From positions 12,885-76,884 of the forward strand of contig CAQZPH010000001.1 in the NCBI GenBank assembly GCA_948933715.1: a stretch of DNA of 64,000 bases, read 5' to 3'. Position 1 is the stretch's first letter, and every line of letters starts with the position of its first letter. The position numbers and the translations under genes are program-made. The notes below the pieces were generated by a model. That model was not told where the DNA came from. It made no database searches and saw only the letters and a list, made by a program, of their open reading frames with translations. This DNA comes from an uncultured Eubacteriales bacterium (GTDB lineage Bacteria; Bacillota; Clostridia; Oscillospirales; Acutalibacteraceae). Below are positions 18,720 to 28,656 of this stretch, in pieces.

Positions 18720-20819
18720 TTATAAAAGAGGTTTAAAGTCTATTTTCCCGGTAGATACATCAGCTGATATTACCTCCACATTTATAGCATCTCCCATGGA
18801 GAAAGACTTCTCAGACTTCTTATTTATTAAATTCATAAGACCATTAAACTCAAAATTATACCCTGGAAAAAACTCAATCCCTATAAATCCTTCAACTCCA
18901 CTGTCAAGTTCCACAAAAATTCCAGTTTGCACAGATCCACTTATTTTTCCCTCAAACTGCTCTCCTATATGGTAAGACATATATTCTGCCATATAACATT
19001 TTTCTGCATCTCGTTCTGCTTTCATTGCTCTTATTTCATAGTTTGAACTAAGAGCTGATGATTCTCTTGCAAAACTTTTATATGTTTTCTCTATTTTATC
19101 TACGGGAACTGCATTTACCAAATCTGTTAATATCCTGTGCACTGACGTATCTGGATATCTTCTAATTGGAGATGTAAAATGGCAATAGTCTTCAAGGGAT
19201 AAGCCAAAATGACCAAGTGGTTCTTCAAAATATCTAGCTTTAGACATTGACCTTAAAATTTGATTCGATACTATGCTACTTATACTAGTGCCTTTTATCT
19301 GGTCTAACACATCTGCTATATCTCTTGATTTTAATCCTGGTCGAATTCTACGAGTTTTTATTCCAAATAAAGACATAGTGCTTGCTAAAGCATTTATCTT
19401 ATCCGGAGACGGAGATTCATGAACCCTATATACAAAAGGAATATGCGCATCTTTAGCATACATTGCTGCTGCCTGATTTGCCATAATCATGAATTGTTCT
19501 ATCATTCTCTCAGTAAATCCGCGTTGCCTTTTTTGCACATCAATGCATAGGCCATTTTCATCAAGAGTAAATTTTGATTCCACACTTTCAAGTTCCATAT
19601 TACCACGCTTTTGTGCATTATCTTGTAGAATCTCGGCTAATTCTTTTGCCTCAATTAATTTATCTAAAATCAATGAATATTTCTCTTTTAATTTTTTCGT
19701 TGTCTTTCCTAAAAGGATCTTATTAACTTCAGAATAGACTCCCCGCACCTTAGAATTAATAACACTCTTTTTAAATTCAAATGTTTTTATGTTTCCCTTT
19801 TTATCTAAAGTTAAAAGTGCCGAAAAAGTTAACCTATCTTCCCCCACATTAAGTGAACATATTCCATTTGACAGCTCTTTAGGTAGCATTGGAATAACTC
19901 TATCTGCAAAGTAAACAGAAGTTCCTCTTTCACGGGCTTCATTATCAAGGTGTGTTCCTGGGCGAACATAGTAAGATACATCTGCTATATGAACCCCAAG
20001 ATCCCAACCATTTTTTGTCTTTTTAATGGATATCGCATCGTCTAAATCTTTTGCATCTTCCCCATCTATAGTAAAAATTAATTCTTTTCTTAAATCTAGA
20101 CGTTTACTTATTTCCGCTTCATTAATTCCTAATTTAGATAACTTTTTAGCTTCTTTTAAGGTTGCATCTTCAAATACAGTCGGTATTCCCGCTGAATCAA
20201 TTATTGCATCCGCACATACTCTAGCAACTTGAGATTGCCCGTAAACTTTTAATACTTTAGCAAAAATTCTTTTGCTATCCTTTTCTGTAAATAATTTAAC
20301 TAAAACTTTATCATTATTCATAGCACCTTTAGTTCTGCTCTTTTTTATTGGTATATTGTATCTATATCCTTTATCGGCTATAAACTCTATATTTTTCTTA
20401 GTTCTTAAAACTCTTCCTGATATAACTCTATCCCCTTGAGTTACTATTCGTTCAACAGCGGCACTTTTCCCTTTTGAAGATTCTTTTATCCTGTTTAACA
20501 TAACAATATCATTAAGCATACATTTTTTGCTTTTTTCTATAGGTACGTATATATCTTCTCCATCAAAAAGAGGTTTTGCAAAAACAAAATTTTGCGTATG
20601 AGAAACTATTTTAGCAGGTATAAATCCACAAGCTGCAGGAGAAATTAGTTTATCTTTTTTTGTTAAAATTAATTTAGCTTCAATTATTAATTCATCAACT
20701 GCTTTATTAAAACTTTTTATATCACTTATATTTAGTTCTTTACACACATCTTTTACAGGAACTGCACAAACCTGCTTATTAATAAAACAAAGTAAATCAT
20801 TTTTTATATCGCTGCTCAT
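18720..20819 (-). CDS. rnr: ribonuclease R
   Basis: Processive 3'-5' exoribonuclease that degrades structured RNA and works with tmRNA quality control. The order is N-terminal winged-helix region (about 1-70), cold-shock domains (about 75-230), an RNB catalytic domain and a C-terminal S1 domain (about 620-699). The RNB domain begins near 240 and has the metal-binding run TIDGEDAKDLDDAIS. About 699 aa, normal. I prefer the second of two adjacent ATGs (20819), seven bases from AGGAGG; 20822 is the alternative. secG precedes it, as in many Firmicutes; smpB and ssrA, often nearby, are not in this window. Confidence 0.95.
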   Translation of the reverse strand: MSSDIKNDLLCFINKQVCAVPVKDVCKELNISDIKSFNKAVDELIIEAKLILTKKDKLISPAACGFIPAKIVSHTQNFVFAKPLFDGEDIYVPIEKSKKCMLNDIVMLNRIKESSKGKSAAVERIVTQGDRVISGRVLRTKKNIEFIADKGYRYNIPIKKSRTKGAMNNDKVLVKLFTEKDSKRIFAKVLKVYGQSQVARVCADAIIDSAGIPTVFEDATLKEAKKLSKLGINEAEISKRLDLRKELIFTIDGEDAKDLDDAISIKKTKNGWDLGVHIADVSYYVRPGTHLDNEARERGTSVYFADRVIPMLPKELSNGICSLNVGEDRLTFSALLTLDKKGNIKTFEFKKSVINSKVRGVYSEVNKILLGKTTKKLKEKYSLILDKLIEAKELAEILQDNAQKRGNMELESVESKFTLDENGLCIDVQKRQRGFTERMIEQFMIMANQAAAMYAKDAHIPFVYRVHESPSPDKINALASTMSLFGIKTRRIRPGLKSRDIADVLDQIKGTSISSIVSNQILRSMSKARYFEEPLGHFGLSLEDYCHFTSPIRRYPDTSVHRILTDLVNAVPVDKIEKTYKSFARESSALSSNYEIRAMKAERDAEKCYMAEYMSYHIGEQFEGKISGSVQTGIFVELDSGVEGFIGIEFFPGYNFEFNGLMNLINKKSEKSFSMGDAINVEVISADVSTGKIDFKPLL

Positions 20820-20847
20820 CATTTCCCCTCCTGTAAAAGTAGATAGT

Positions 20848-20932
20848 GGACAAATTCACCCCTATCACATCATAAGTGACAGGGGTACACCCATAAAGGG
20901 TCTCTCCCCAATTTTATTAAACGGGTGAGTCC
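20848..20932. repeat. multi-hairpin structured spacer between secG and rnr
   Basis: An outer stem pairs 20856-20861 with 20923-20928 and, past a 4-base bulge, 20848-20851 with 20929-20932. Inside or competing with it are hairpins at about 20859-20868/20876-20885, 20890-20893/20899-20902 and 20902-20909/20923-20929. The first pairs fully over 11 bp in the minus-strand RNA using one G-U. A T-run follows on the plus strand only, so it is not a terminator for the minus-strand genes. No ORF is present. Confidence 0.55.
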
Positions 20933-20959
20933 TTTTTTAATGTTTAATTAGTAAGGTTA

Positions 20960-21205
20960 TTACATAAAGAAAATAACCGCATTAATTGCCATAACCAAAA
21001 TAAAGAATCCTATTGCAATAAACTTTGTCCAGCGCTCTAAAAAGGCATCGATAGAACGGGATTTATTTTTGGAATAAAAAGTCTCAGAATTTACTGTTAC
21101 CTCACCGGCGTTTTGTTGATGGCCTTCTTGAAGTAATACTATAAGCACTATTGCAACTGAAAACACCAGCAATGCTACACCTAATGCTATTTGAATTGCA
21201 TTCAT
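20960..21205 (-). CDS. secG: preprotein translocase subunit SecG
   Basis: 81-aa integral membrane subunit of SecYEG with two transmembrane helices (about 4-25 and 58-79) and the connecting segment VLLQEGHQQNA, equivalent to the conserved LLQ-x-G motif. I set the start at the ATG at 21205, seven bases from GGAGGT; a TTG-initiated extension to 21220 would overlap this ribosome binding site. The secG-rnr pair is a common Firmicute arrangement. Confidence 0.92.
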   Translation of the reverse strand: MNAIQIALGVALLVFSVAIVLIVLLQEGHQQNAGEVTVNSETFYSKNKSRSIDAFLERWTKFIAIGFFILVMAINAVIFFM

Positions 21206-21281
21206 TGATAATACCTCCAAAAGTATCCGTTAAAATTCCTTTTTATAATAACACACGCAATAAATATTTGCAATATGAAAA

Positions 21282-24200
21282 TTACAAAAGCATTTGCTTA
21301 CCTGTGTAGAATGAATATAAAATTTTTTCTTTTACTAACGTTTCTGTACATTTAATTAAAGCTTTCTCATAGAGCTCTAATTGTTTTAAATATATTTTCC
21401 TAAACTCTTCTTCTGATTCTATCGCGTTTGTCTTATAGTCAACAATAATAAATTTTCCATCCTCTTTAAAAATACAATCAATGGCTCCCTGCAAAATTAC
21501 AGACTCATTTTTAAACTCAGCCTTAATATCAGAAACAACTTCATTGGCATTAATATTTACAGTAAACCTAAATTCTCTTATCACTTTTTCTGAATTTAAT
21601 ATCCTACTGCACAGATTACTTTCTAAAAATCTTTCTATCTTATCTACATCTAAAATATTATATTGTTCTCTTGTGATAAATCCATTTGTCATTAGCCGCT
21701 GCATTTCAGAAAAAAGATCAGTTTTTGCATTTTTTAAGTTTACAAACTGCATAAATGCGTGCAGTGCTGTACCTTTTTGAGCCGAGCTCATCGTCTCTCC
21801 CGATAAAAATGCAGGTCTACTTGCAAAATCAAATTTATTGGATTTATCACTTGATATTAAATCCGATACCGTAACTTTAGTGGGTATTCTTGATAGTTCT
21901 GTGTATTTATAAGTATAATTTATTCTATTATTAATTTTCTTAAGCAGTTCCTCATCTATTACTTCTTTATAAAAATTTTTAGTTTCCTCTTCATCTTCTA
22001 AGTCAAGTTCTGGTTTTATAATTTCAATGGACCACTTATCATCGTCGTCTAACATTATTCCGGGCAAAGCACACGATATGTCTCTAAGATATTTTCCATC
22101 AGGATGCCTTAAAGCACACAATAAAATCCAATCTGAAAAACTCAAGGAACTTTTTACTACATAGGGAGATATTGATGATTTCTCAGTAATTTGGCTTGCT
22201 AGTTTGCTAATCGCCGACCGGGGATTTTTAAGTGATGTTACCATAATGAGGTGTTCTTTTGCTCTTGTCATGGCAACATAAAGTACCCTTAGTTCTTCTG
22301 ACATTGTACTTTTTTCTATATCTAATTTTATTGCTTTCCTTTGTATGGTTGTATACTTTCTCATAATGTTCCCGTCAAGCAGCTTAAGACCCGGCCCCAA
22401 TTCCGGATGCAAAAGTATATCTCCCATATCCTTGTTAAACTTTCTTGAACAATTAGCAACAATACACACCGGAAATTCAAGCCCCTTTGACCGATGTATA
22501 CTCATTATCTTAACCACATTGGCACCTTCTGATATCGCATTAGAAGCCACCATGTCTGATTTTTGTTCCTCTAATTTATCTATAAATCTAACAAACCCCG
22601 TAAGCCCCCTATACCCAGCAGCTTCGTAATTTCTTGCATACTCCAATAACAAATGCAAATTATTAAATCTTAAATGTCCTTCTTTCATTGATTGCACAAT
22701 AGATAAATATCCAGATTTATCATATATATATTGAATCAATTTATCCGAAGGCATCGTCGATGCTAATCTTCTATAATCATCCATCTCTGCTAAAAATTTT
22801 TTGCACTTAGGGTTTCCCTTTTCAGCACAACTTTTTAGCGCAAAATATAATGGTACTTTTTCATTGCACACTCTAATATCACTTAAATCATCCGGCGTAA
22901 ATCCAAATATAGGGCTAAGCAAAATCGATATAAGCGGTATATCTTGTATAGGATTATCTATTATTCTTAACATTGAAATAATCGTAGCAATTTCCACTGT
23001 GCCAAAAAAGCTTCCAGAAGTATCCGACCATGCAGGAACCCCGCATAGTTCAAGTTCTTTTATAAATTCCGGTGCATGTTTATTAGCACTCCTTAGTAAG
23101 ATACAAAAATCTCCATAAGTCACAGGTCTATAAACCTCTTTATCTTTTATTTTATAACCCGAACCTATCATTTCGCTTATCATCTTTGCTATGTATTTTG
23201 CCTCTGAAACGTTCATGTTTTCGCTGTTATCATCAGAAAGATCAATTATCTTAACTGACATATCCGGTATATCTCTTTTTTCATATAAAGCTCCCGGAAT
23301 TAATTTTTCTTCATCTGTATATTCCATTTCACCCATGGACTTTGACATAAGCTGAGAAAACACAAAATTCGTAGCCCCGAGAACACCTTTTCTACTTCTA
23401 AAGTTCTTATCTAATATAATTTTAGCTGGATATGTTTCCTTGCTTTCATCAAACTTATTATAACTTTCCTTTCTTCTAAGGAAAATTTCAGGCATAGCTT
23501 GCCGAAATCTATATATACTCTGTTTAACGTCTCCTACAATAAATAAATTTCTTTCATCATTGGATATTGCTCTAAATATCATATCCTGTACTTCATTTGT
23601 ATCTTGATATTCATCCACCATAACATGATCAAACTTTGATGATAAATTTTGTGCCAATTCTGTTTTTTCAAACCCGGTATCTGTTGGCCTTACCAACAAC
23701 TTAAGGGTTAAATGCTCAAGATCGCCAAAATCCACAATGCCTTTTTCCCTTTTTAAAACATCAAGTTCTCCCCAAAAAGCCTTAACAAGAGAAAACATTT
23801 CATTAATGACCGGTTTAAGTTTTTTTATATCATCAAGGCATTGTTCTTCATCGGGATAAAAAATTTGAGTTAACTTTTTTATTATATCTTTAACTTCCTG
23901 TCGATTCTGAGTAACTTTTAATTTTATCGGGTCATCAACATAACCTGTAAGTCTTTTAAGTGTAGTAAACTGAGACTGTTTTAATTTATTAGATATTTGG
24001 TCCCATGTTCCACTCACCAGCAAGTTTTTTATTTCACTGAGCATAGCCATATCAAAAGAAAGGTTTTCACCATACGCATTTTTTATTTTCTCATCTTCAT
24101 CCAGGGTGGCAATAGAATTCCTTGTTAATGCTATACACTGTTCGGTAGCCTCCATGGCATAATCCATCAAAGTCTTTGCAAAAATTGTTTCTCTCATATT

Positions 24201-24815
24201 GGTATTTTCATCATATAATTCTAATTTTTCATCCAGCCACCTATCTGGAAAGGGATGAGATCTAACAAACTCATACAGTGTTAAAACTCCATTAACTAAC
24301 TTTTTGTCATCCCTACTGGAACTAAATGCTTCGATCAAATTATAAAAATTTTTATCTGCGTTTTTATATTTTTCTTCTAAAACATTTTGTATAGCCTCAT
24401 CTTTTAAGACTATCATTTCGTTTTCGTCAGCGATTCTAAAGTCTGGTGATATATCTAATTCATAAAAATTCTCTTTTATAAGTTCGTTACAAAAACTATG
24501 TATAGTACTTATATGAGCTCCTGAAAGCATCAATTGCTGACGCTGCAAATTCTTATTTTCAGGACTACACATTAGCATCTCTGATATTTTAGTACTGATA
24601 CGTTCTCTCATCTCAGCTGCAGCTGCTTTTGTAAAGGTTACAACAAGCAATCTATCAGCATCACAAGGGTTATCTTTATCAGTTAAAATTTTTATAACGC
24701 GTTCTACTAAAACTGCTGTTTTTCCTGATCCTGCTGCTGCTGAAACTAGCACTGATCCATTCCTTGCTTTTATAGCATTTAATTGACTTTTAGTCCACAT
24801 TTTTTCAGCCAACAT
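21282..24815 (-). CDS. addA: ATP-dependent helicase/nuclease subunit A
   Basis: Helicase-nuclease subunit of AddAB, which resects double-strand breaks for recombination (the RecBCD analogue of Firmicutes). UvrD-type Walker A SAAAGSGKTAVLV (about residues 25-37), DEYQDTNEVQ helicase motif II (about 400-409) and YVAMTRAKEHL motif VI. The C-terminal RecB-like nuclease shows GAIDCIFKEDGKF and VDYKTN near residue 1130. 1177 aa from the ATG at 24815 with AAGGTG upstream; an ATG four codons earlier is possible. It overlaps addB by 11 bp. Confidence 0.95.
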   Translation of the reverse strand: MLAEKMWTKSQLNAIKARNGSVLVSAAAGSGKTAVLVERVIKILTDKDNPCDADRLLVVTFTKAAAAEMRERISTKISEMLMCSPENKNLQRQQLMLSGAHISTIHSFCNELIKENFYELDISPDFRIADENEMIVLKDEAIQNVLEEKYKNADKNFYNLIEAFSSSRDDKKLVNGVLTLYEFVRSHPFPDRWLDEKLELYDENTNMRETIFAKTLMDYAMEATEQCIALTRNSIATLDEDEKIKNAYGENLSFDMAMLSEIKNLLVSGTWDQISNKLKQSQFTTLKRLTGYVDDPIKLKVTQNRQEVKDIIKKLTQIFYPDEEQCLDDIKKLKPVINEMFSLVKAFWGELDVLKREKGIVDFGDLEHLTLKLLVRPTDTGFEKTELAQNLSSKFDHVMVDEYQDTNEVQDMIFRAISNDERNLFIVGDVKQSIYRFRQAMPEIFLRRKESYNKFDESKETYPAKIILDKNFRSRKGVLGATNFVFSQLMSKSMGEMEYTDEEKLIPGALYEKRDIPDMSVKIIDLSDDNSENMNVSEAKYIAKMISEMIGSGYKIKDKEVYRPVTYGDFCILLRSANKHAPEFIKELELCGVPAWSDTSGSFFGTVEIATIISMLRIIDNPIQDIPLISILLSPIFGFTPDDLSDIRVCNEKVPLYFALKSCAEKGNPKCKKFLAEMDDYRRLASTMPSDKLIQYIYDKSGYLSIVQSMKEGHLRFNNLHLLLEYARNYEAAGYRGLTGFVRFIDKLEEQKSDMVASNAISEGANVVKIMSIHRSKGLEFPVCIVANCSRKFNKDMGDILLHPELGPGLKLLDGNIMRKYTTIQRKAIKLDIEKSTMSEELRVLYVAMTRAKEHLIMVTSLKNPRSAISKLASQITEKSSISPYVVKSSLSFSDWILLCALRHPDGKYLRDISCALPGIMLDDDDKWSIEIIKPELDLEDEEETKNFYKEVIDEELLKKINNRINYTYKYTELSRIPTKVTVSDLISSDKSNKFDFASRPAFLSGETMSSAQKGTALHAFMQFVNLKNAKTDLFSEMQRLMTNGFITREQYNILDVDKIERFLESNLCSRILNSEKVIREFRFTVNINANEVVSDIKAEFKNESVILQGAIDCIFKEDGKFIIVDYKTNAIESEEEFRKIYLKQLELYEKALIKCTETLVKEKILYSFYTGKQMLL

Positions 24816-27800
24816 AATCACCTTCATTCTGCTTTTCTATTTCCTTAAAAAATTCTTCTTTATTAAGTTTTTTTATCTCTCGGACATTCTCATTCATCGA
24901 AGACATACACACTGCTTTATACCCACAGAATTCACAGGCATCATATTCGCCTTTAGCAGGCTCAGCTGATATTTTTCCAGAGCGAAGCTCCATCGCCATA
25001 GAAATAATCATCTTGTCTATATGATCCATTATTGCTCCCATCTGAGCAACACTGGCAAGAAAATCTTTACTTTTAGGTTGCCCGTCCTTCATAGTAACAG
25101 GAATAAAAATTCCATTTGCATCTTTCTCCATTCCGTAAATAACCTGAGGATCATCTAATATTAATCCGTTCATTCTAAGCTTTTTCATTTTTTCTTTTTC
25201 TATTTTTTTTATATCTTCATCCCGGTCTGCGTTGACTGTTGTCGAGACGGAAGGAAAATATAAAATACCTGCAGGCACGGTTTGTCCATATTTAGAAGAA
25301 GCATTTTTACATATGGCATGCAAATATATAAGCATCTGTAAATTAAGCCCATACAAAACATCCGATAATTTAAATTCTTTAGTTCCAGTTTTATAATCAA
25401 CCACCCTAACAAAGCTTTTTCCATCTTTCTTCATCACATCTACTCTATCTATTTTACCTTCTACCATAACATGTGAACCGTCCGGAAGGTTAAGCTTTAA
25501 AGGTTTTATCGTGCTATTGTCTGAGATACAAAGCTCAAAGTCTGTAGGTAAAAACTCACTTTGAGATAATTCATTTGCCATGTGTATAACTAGTGGTAAA
25601 GCAGTTTTAACCACTCTATTAAATAAATATTTAAAACGTTCTGTTTTATCTGTCCACCCACCAAGATTTAATTCTATGTAAGAATTTAAAATAACTTTTA
25701 TTTCGGTTAAAAGTTCACTTCTTGAAAATTTTAACAACTGTGAGGCGTCGTATTTTTTAAATATTTTTTCAAAAATAAAATGCATAAGGCTGCCATACTC
25801 TAAAGCATCAAAATTTGCTTTTTTTCGTTCTTTAGCAAAAAGCCCATACTTACAAAAATACGCAAATTTACAAAGATAATATTTTTCAATTTGCGATGCT
25901 GAGACTTTCATATTTTCGCCAAACAAAGTTTTTGTTTTATTGGTATCTTTAAGTTCAAACGGCAAATTTAAAGAGGCTCTTTTTATCGCATCTAACCTTT
26001 CTTTATACTCATCATTATCATAAAAATATTTTTTTAAAGTCTGAGAGAATCTTGAATTATCATTCCAATGTTTTGCACAAACCTCAAAGGCAGGTTTTGT
26101 CTCCCAGATCTCATCGTCAATGCATTCTAAATACCCATCTAAACAATTTACATTTGGCAAGATAAATTTAGTTTCTCTAACTATCGCTGAAGGTGATTTA
26201 GCTCCGCCTAAGGTAGTTGCGCACGGCCAACTGATATACAGTTTGTCAGACGGTATAGTCATAGTTTTATAAGCTAAAAATCGTTCATTAATTGAGAGAC
26301 TTTCAACTGAATCATAAAGAGAAATTCCCATAGAAATAAGCTTTTTTCTCTGTTCATCACTGAATATTCCTGCCGGTGCTGGTATTCTGGGGAATTCTCC
26401 TTCGACTGCACCTATTAAAAATAATACCTTTATATTCTGTGCACATATTCTGTCTATCGATCCAAATGTAACCTCATCAACACCTTTTGGTATAAAGGCT
26501 ATGTCATTTGAATTTATTACTAACTTTAAAAGCCCTGCATATTTTTTGGGGGATATATACTTACCTTTTAAAATAATCACCATTCTATCAAAAATATCAA
26601 CTAGTAAATCCCAAAGTCTCACCTGTTCGTCTGCTAAACTTTGTTGATTAGAGTCACTTAATTCACGATAAAATTCCTTTAAATTTTGAATCACATCTAT
26701 TTCAATTAAAAACTCATATAGTGATCTTGTTATATTGTCTCCTGTTGTATCTTTTATCTTATTTTTTAAATTTACAAGTGGACCAATTACTTTTTCCCTT
26801 AGCTCATTAATTTTTCCAAGCTTGTCTTTTGATTCATCTTTTATATCTTTATACCCATCAGGATTAGCTGTGAATTCATTTAACCATCTTTCACCATTTA
26901 TTCCCCAAAACAACACGTAGTTTTCAAGCAGTGAAATATCATCCACATCAAAGCTAGTCATTCCTGTTTTTAAATACCTAAATATACTGTCAGAAGAATA
27001 ATTATTGTTTATTATTTCTAAAGCTGATAGTACAAGATGCATCAGTGGTTTAGCATCAATATCTTCCCGTCTATCCATAAAATAAGGTATACTATACTTT
27101 TCAAAAGAAATATCTACTATACCCTTATATATTTCATCATTTCTTGTTACTACTGCAAAATCTCCATACTTATACCCTTTTTCATATACCAATCTTTTTA
27201 TTGTTCTTGAAACAAAGTCTGCTTCATCATACTGAGTATTTGCACTGTATATTAAAACATCATCTATAGGCTCAACTAATTTTTCTTTTTTCACCCTAAA
27301 AACTTGGGCTTCTAGTTTTTTTAGACCATCACTTTTAAATCTTTTAGATTCATTAAAATATATCGGAACCTTTATTTCTACACTATTCTTTTTTGCAATG
27401 TTAAGAATTCTAGTTGCTGTGCGGTTAATCGGTGCAAATAAGTCAAATTTATCTTCTGAAAAAGATTCCTTATCAGTACACAAAGTCAAATAGCACTTAT
27501 TGCATTGCCTTAATATTAGTTCAATTACCGATAGCTGCTGCATAGTAAACCCATCAAATCCATCTATTATAACAGTATACCCTTTTAAAAAATCGTGGGA
27601 TAATAATGCCTCAGCCAACCGTGTTAAATCATCTAACGGATCAATGTATGTATTATGTAACAACGCTTCATAAGATTCAAGTATCAGTGTTGTTTCTTTT
27701 ATCTTTCCTTTTAAAATAGGATCATTTATTCTTCCTAAAATACTAATAAGAGTATCGTTTGTTACGCTGCACATTTTAAATTCAGATAATGCTGATACCA

Positions 27801-28158
27801 TCATATCTACAAATTCAATTTTGTCTGCCTGTCCTGAAAAAACTTGAAGATTATCTGCCACTTCATCAATAGCTAAACTCATTAATAAATTTCTATCTCC
27901 TTTATTAATACGTTTAGCTGCAACTCCACCTATTTGCCTTGAAACTAAATCAACAAGCCTTGTAAAGCTCATCACCTCAATTTTTAGTGCATCCTTTGGC
28001 CCTAGTAAATCAAGCATTGTTTTTTCTGTTTCAAAAGAACTTTGCTCCGGAACAATAATCATTAATTTCTCAATGTTACCCTTTATCTCCTCTAAAATAA
28101 TTTCTCTTGTTTTAGAGGTCTTTCCAAATCCAGCGCGACCAAATATAAATTGAAGCAT
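24805..28158 (-). CDS. addB: ATP-dependent helicase/nuclease subunit B
   Basis: Second AddAB subunit, with an inactive-like helicase region and an active nuclease. The N-terminal GRAGFGKTS (residues 6-14) is the AddB-type P-loop. The C-terminal nuclease shows EGKIDRVDVM and VVDYKTGTKE. The four iron-sulfur cysteines are present: one in YYLCKFAYFC (about 770) and three in CEFCGYKAVC near the C-terminus. 1117 aa from the ATG at 28158, seven bases from GAGGAG. Upstream lies the terminator of the preceding small gene, so addB probably starts its own transcript. Confidence 0.95.
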   Translation of the reverse strand: MLQFIFGRAGFGKTSKTREIILEEIKGNIEKLMIIVPEQSSFETEKTMLDLLGPKDALKIEVMSFTRLVDLVSRQIGGVAAKRINKGDRNLLMSLAIDEVADNLQVFSGQADKIEFVDMMVSALSEFKMCSVTNDTLISILGRINDPILKGKIKETTLILESYEALLHNTYIDPLDDLTRLAEALLSHDFLKGYTVIIDGFDGFTMQQLSVIELILRQCNKCYLTLCTDKESFSEDKFDLFAPINRTATRILNIAKKNSVEIKVPIYFNESKRFKSDGLKKLEAQVFRVKKEKLVEPIDDVLIYSANTQYDEADFVSRTIKRLVYEKGYKYGDFAVVTRNDEIYKGIVDISFEKYSIPYFMDRREDIDAKPLMHLVLSALEIINNNYSSDSIFRYLKTGMTSFDVDDISLLENYVLFWGINGERWLNEFTANPDGYKDIKDESKDKLGKINELREKVIGPLVNLKNKIKDTTGDNITRSLYEFLIEIDVIQNLKEFYRELSDSNQQSLADEQVRLWDLLVDIFDRMVIILKGKYISPKKYAGLLKLVINSNDIAFIPKGVDEVTFGSIDRICAQNIKVLFLIGAVEGEFPRIPAPAGIFSDEQRKKLISMGISLYDSVESLSINERFLAYKTMTIPSDKLYISWPCATTLGGAKSPSAIVRETKFILPNVNCLDGYLECIDDEIWETKPAFEVCAKHWNDNSRFSQTLKKYFYDNDEYKERLDAIKRASLNLPFELKDTNKTKTLFGENMKVSASQIEKYYLCKFAYFCKYGLFAKERKKANFDALEYGSLMHFIFEKIFKKYDASQLLKFSRSELLTEIKVILNSYIELNLGGWTDKTERFKYLFNRVVKTALPLVIHMANELSQSEFLPTDFELCISDNSTIKPLKLNLPDGSHVMVEGKIDRVDVMKKDGKSFVRVVDYKTGTKEFKLSDVLYGLNLQMLIYLHAICKNASSKYGQTVPAGILYFPSVSTTVNADRDEDIKKIEKEKMKKLRMNGLILDDPQVIYGMEKDANGIFIPVTMKDGQPKSKDFLASVAQMGAIMDHIDKMIISMAMELRSGKISAEPAKGEYDACEFCGYKAVCMSSMNENVREIKKLNKEEFFKEIEKQNEGDYVG

Positions 28159-28200
28159 ATAATTTCTCCTCAAAATTATTTATATGCATATTATACCATA

Positions 28201-28240
28201 AAAATAAAAAAAGATGACCAAAAACAGGTCATCTCTTTTT
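28201..28240 (-). terminator. intrinsic terminator after the small membrane protein gene
   Basis: Perfect 8-bp stem (28212-28219 with 28227-28234) with a 7-base loop, flanked by A-rich and T-rich runs, so it would work on the minus strand and could also stop plus-strand RNA. Confidence 0.75.
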
Positions 28241-28589
28241 ATATAGTAGATTGTTCCATTGCTTTTACAAAATCTTCAAGTGAATAAATCTCAACAAGTT
28301 CATATTCTTCACATATTATTTCACATATTCGACTTGTTTCTTCATCCATTCCCAAATCAAGACATACTATCTTTTGGTTGCCCATACTACTGAGCCATTT
28401 TGCATTGGATATAGCATTTCTCAATATCATTTCGATTTCTTCATTGTGGCCACAAATCGGTATAAGGAGAATGGTATTGTTATTGATATCGTTCTTATTA
28501 AAAGGTAAAAGAGATACCACCCTAAAAACTTCTACCAATCCTACAACTGCAAGACACAGTACAAAAATGCTAAGAACAACCTCCAACAT
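28239..28589 (-). CDS. small membrane-anchored protein with a glycosyltransferase-like half domain
   Basis: Unrecognised 116-aa protein. Residues 3-24 form one hydrophobic helix. After a short basic/Asn-rich linker comes a single alpha/beta unit TILLIPICGHNEEIEMIL, resembling the first strand and NE-containing turn of GT-A glycosyltransferases. A second unit, VCLDLGMDEETSRICEII, looks like the D-x-x-x-DET turn that follows in family 2 glycosyltransferases. The domain ends where a real enzyme would need about 150 more residues, so catalysis is unlikely. Start ATG at 28589 has GAGGTGAT upstream; a GTG nine bases earlier is possible. It lies between metK and addB on the same strand with its own terminator. 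Confidence 0.65.
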   Translation of the reverse strand: MLEVVLSIFVLCLAVVGLVEVFRVVSLLPFNKNDINNNTILLIPICGHNEEIEMILRNAISNAKWLSSMGNQKIVCLDLGMDEETSRICEIICEEYELVEIYSLEDFVKAMEQSTI

Positions 28590-28656
28590 GTATATCACCT
28601 CTTTACACTAGAATATGTAAAAAGTGACAAGTTGGTTAACCGGTACAAGTTTATGT

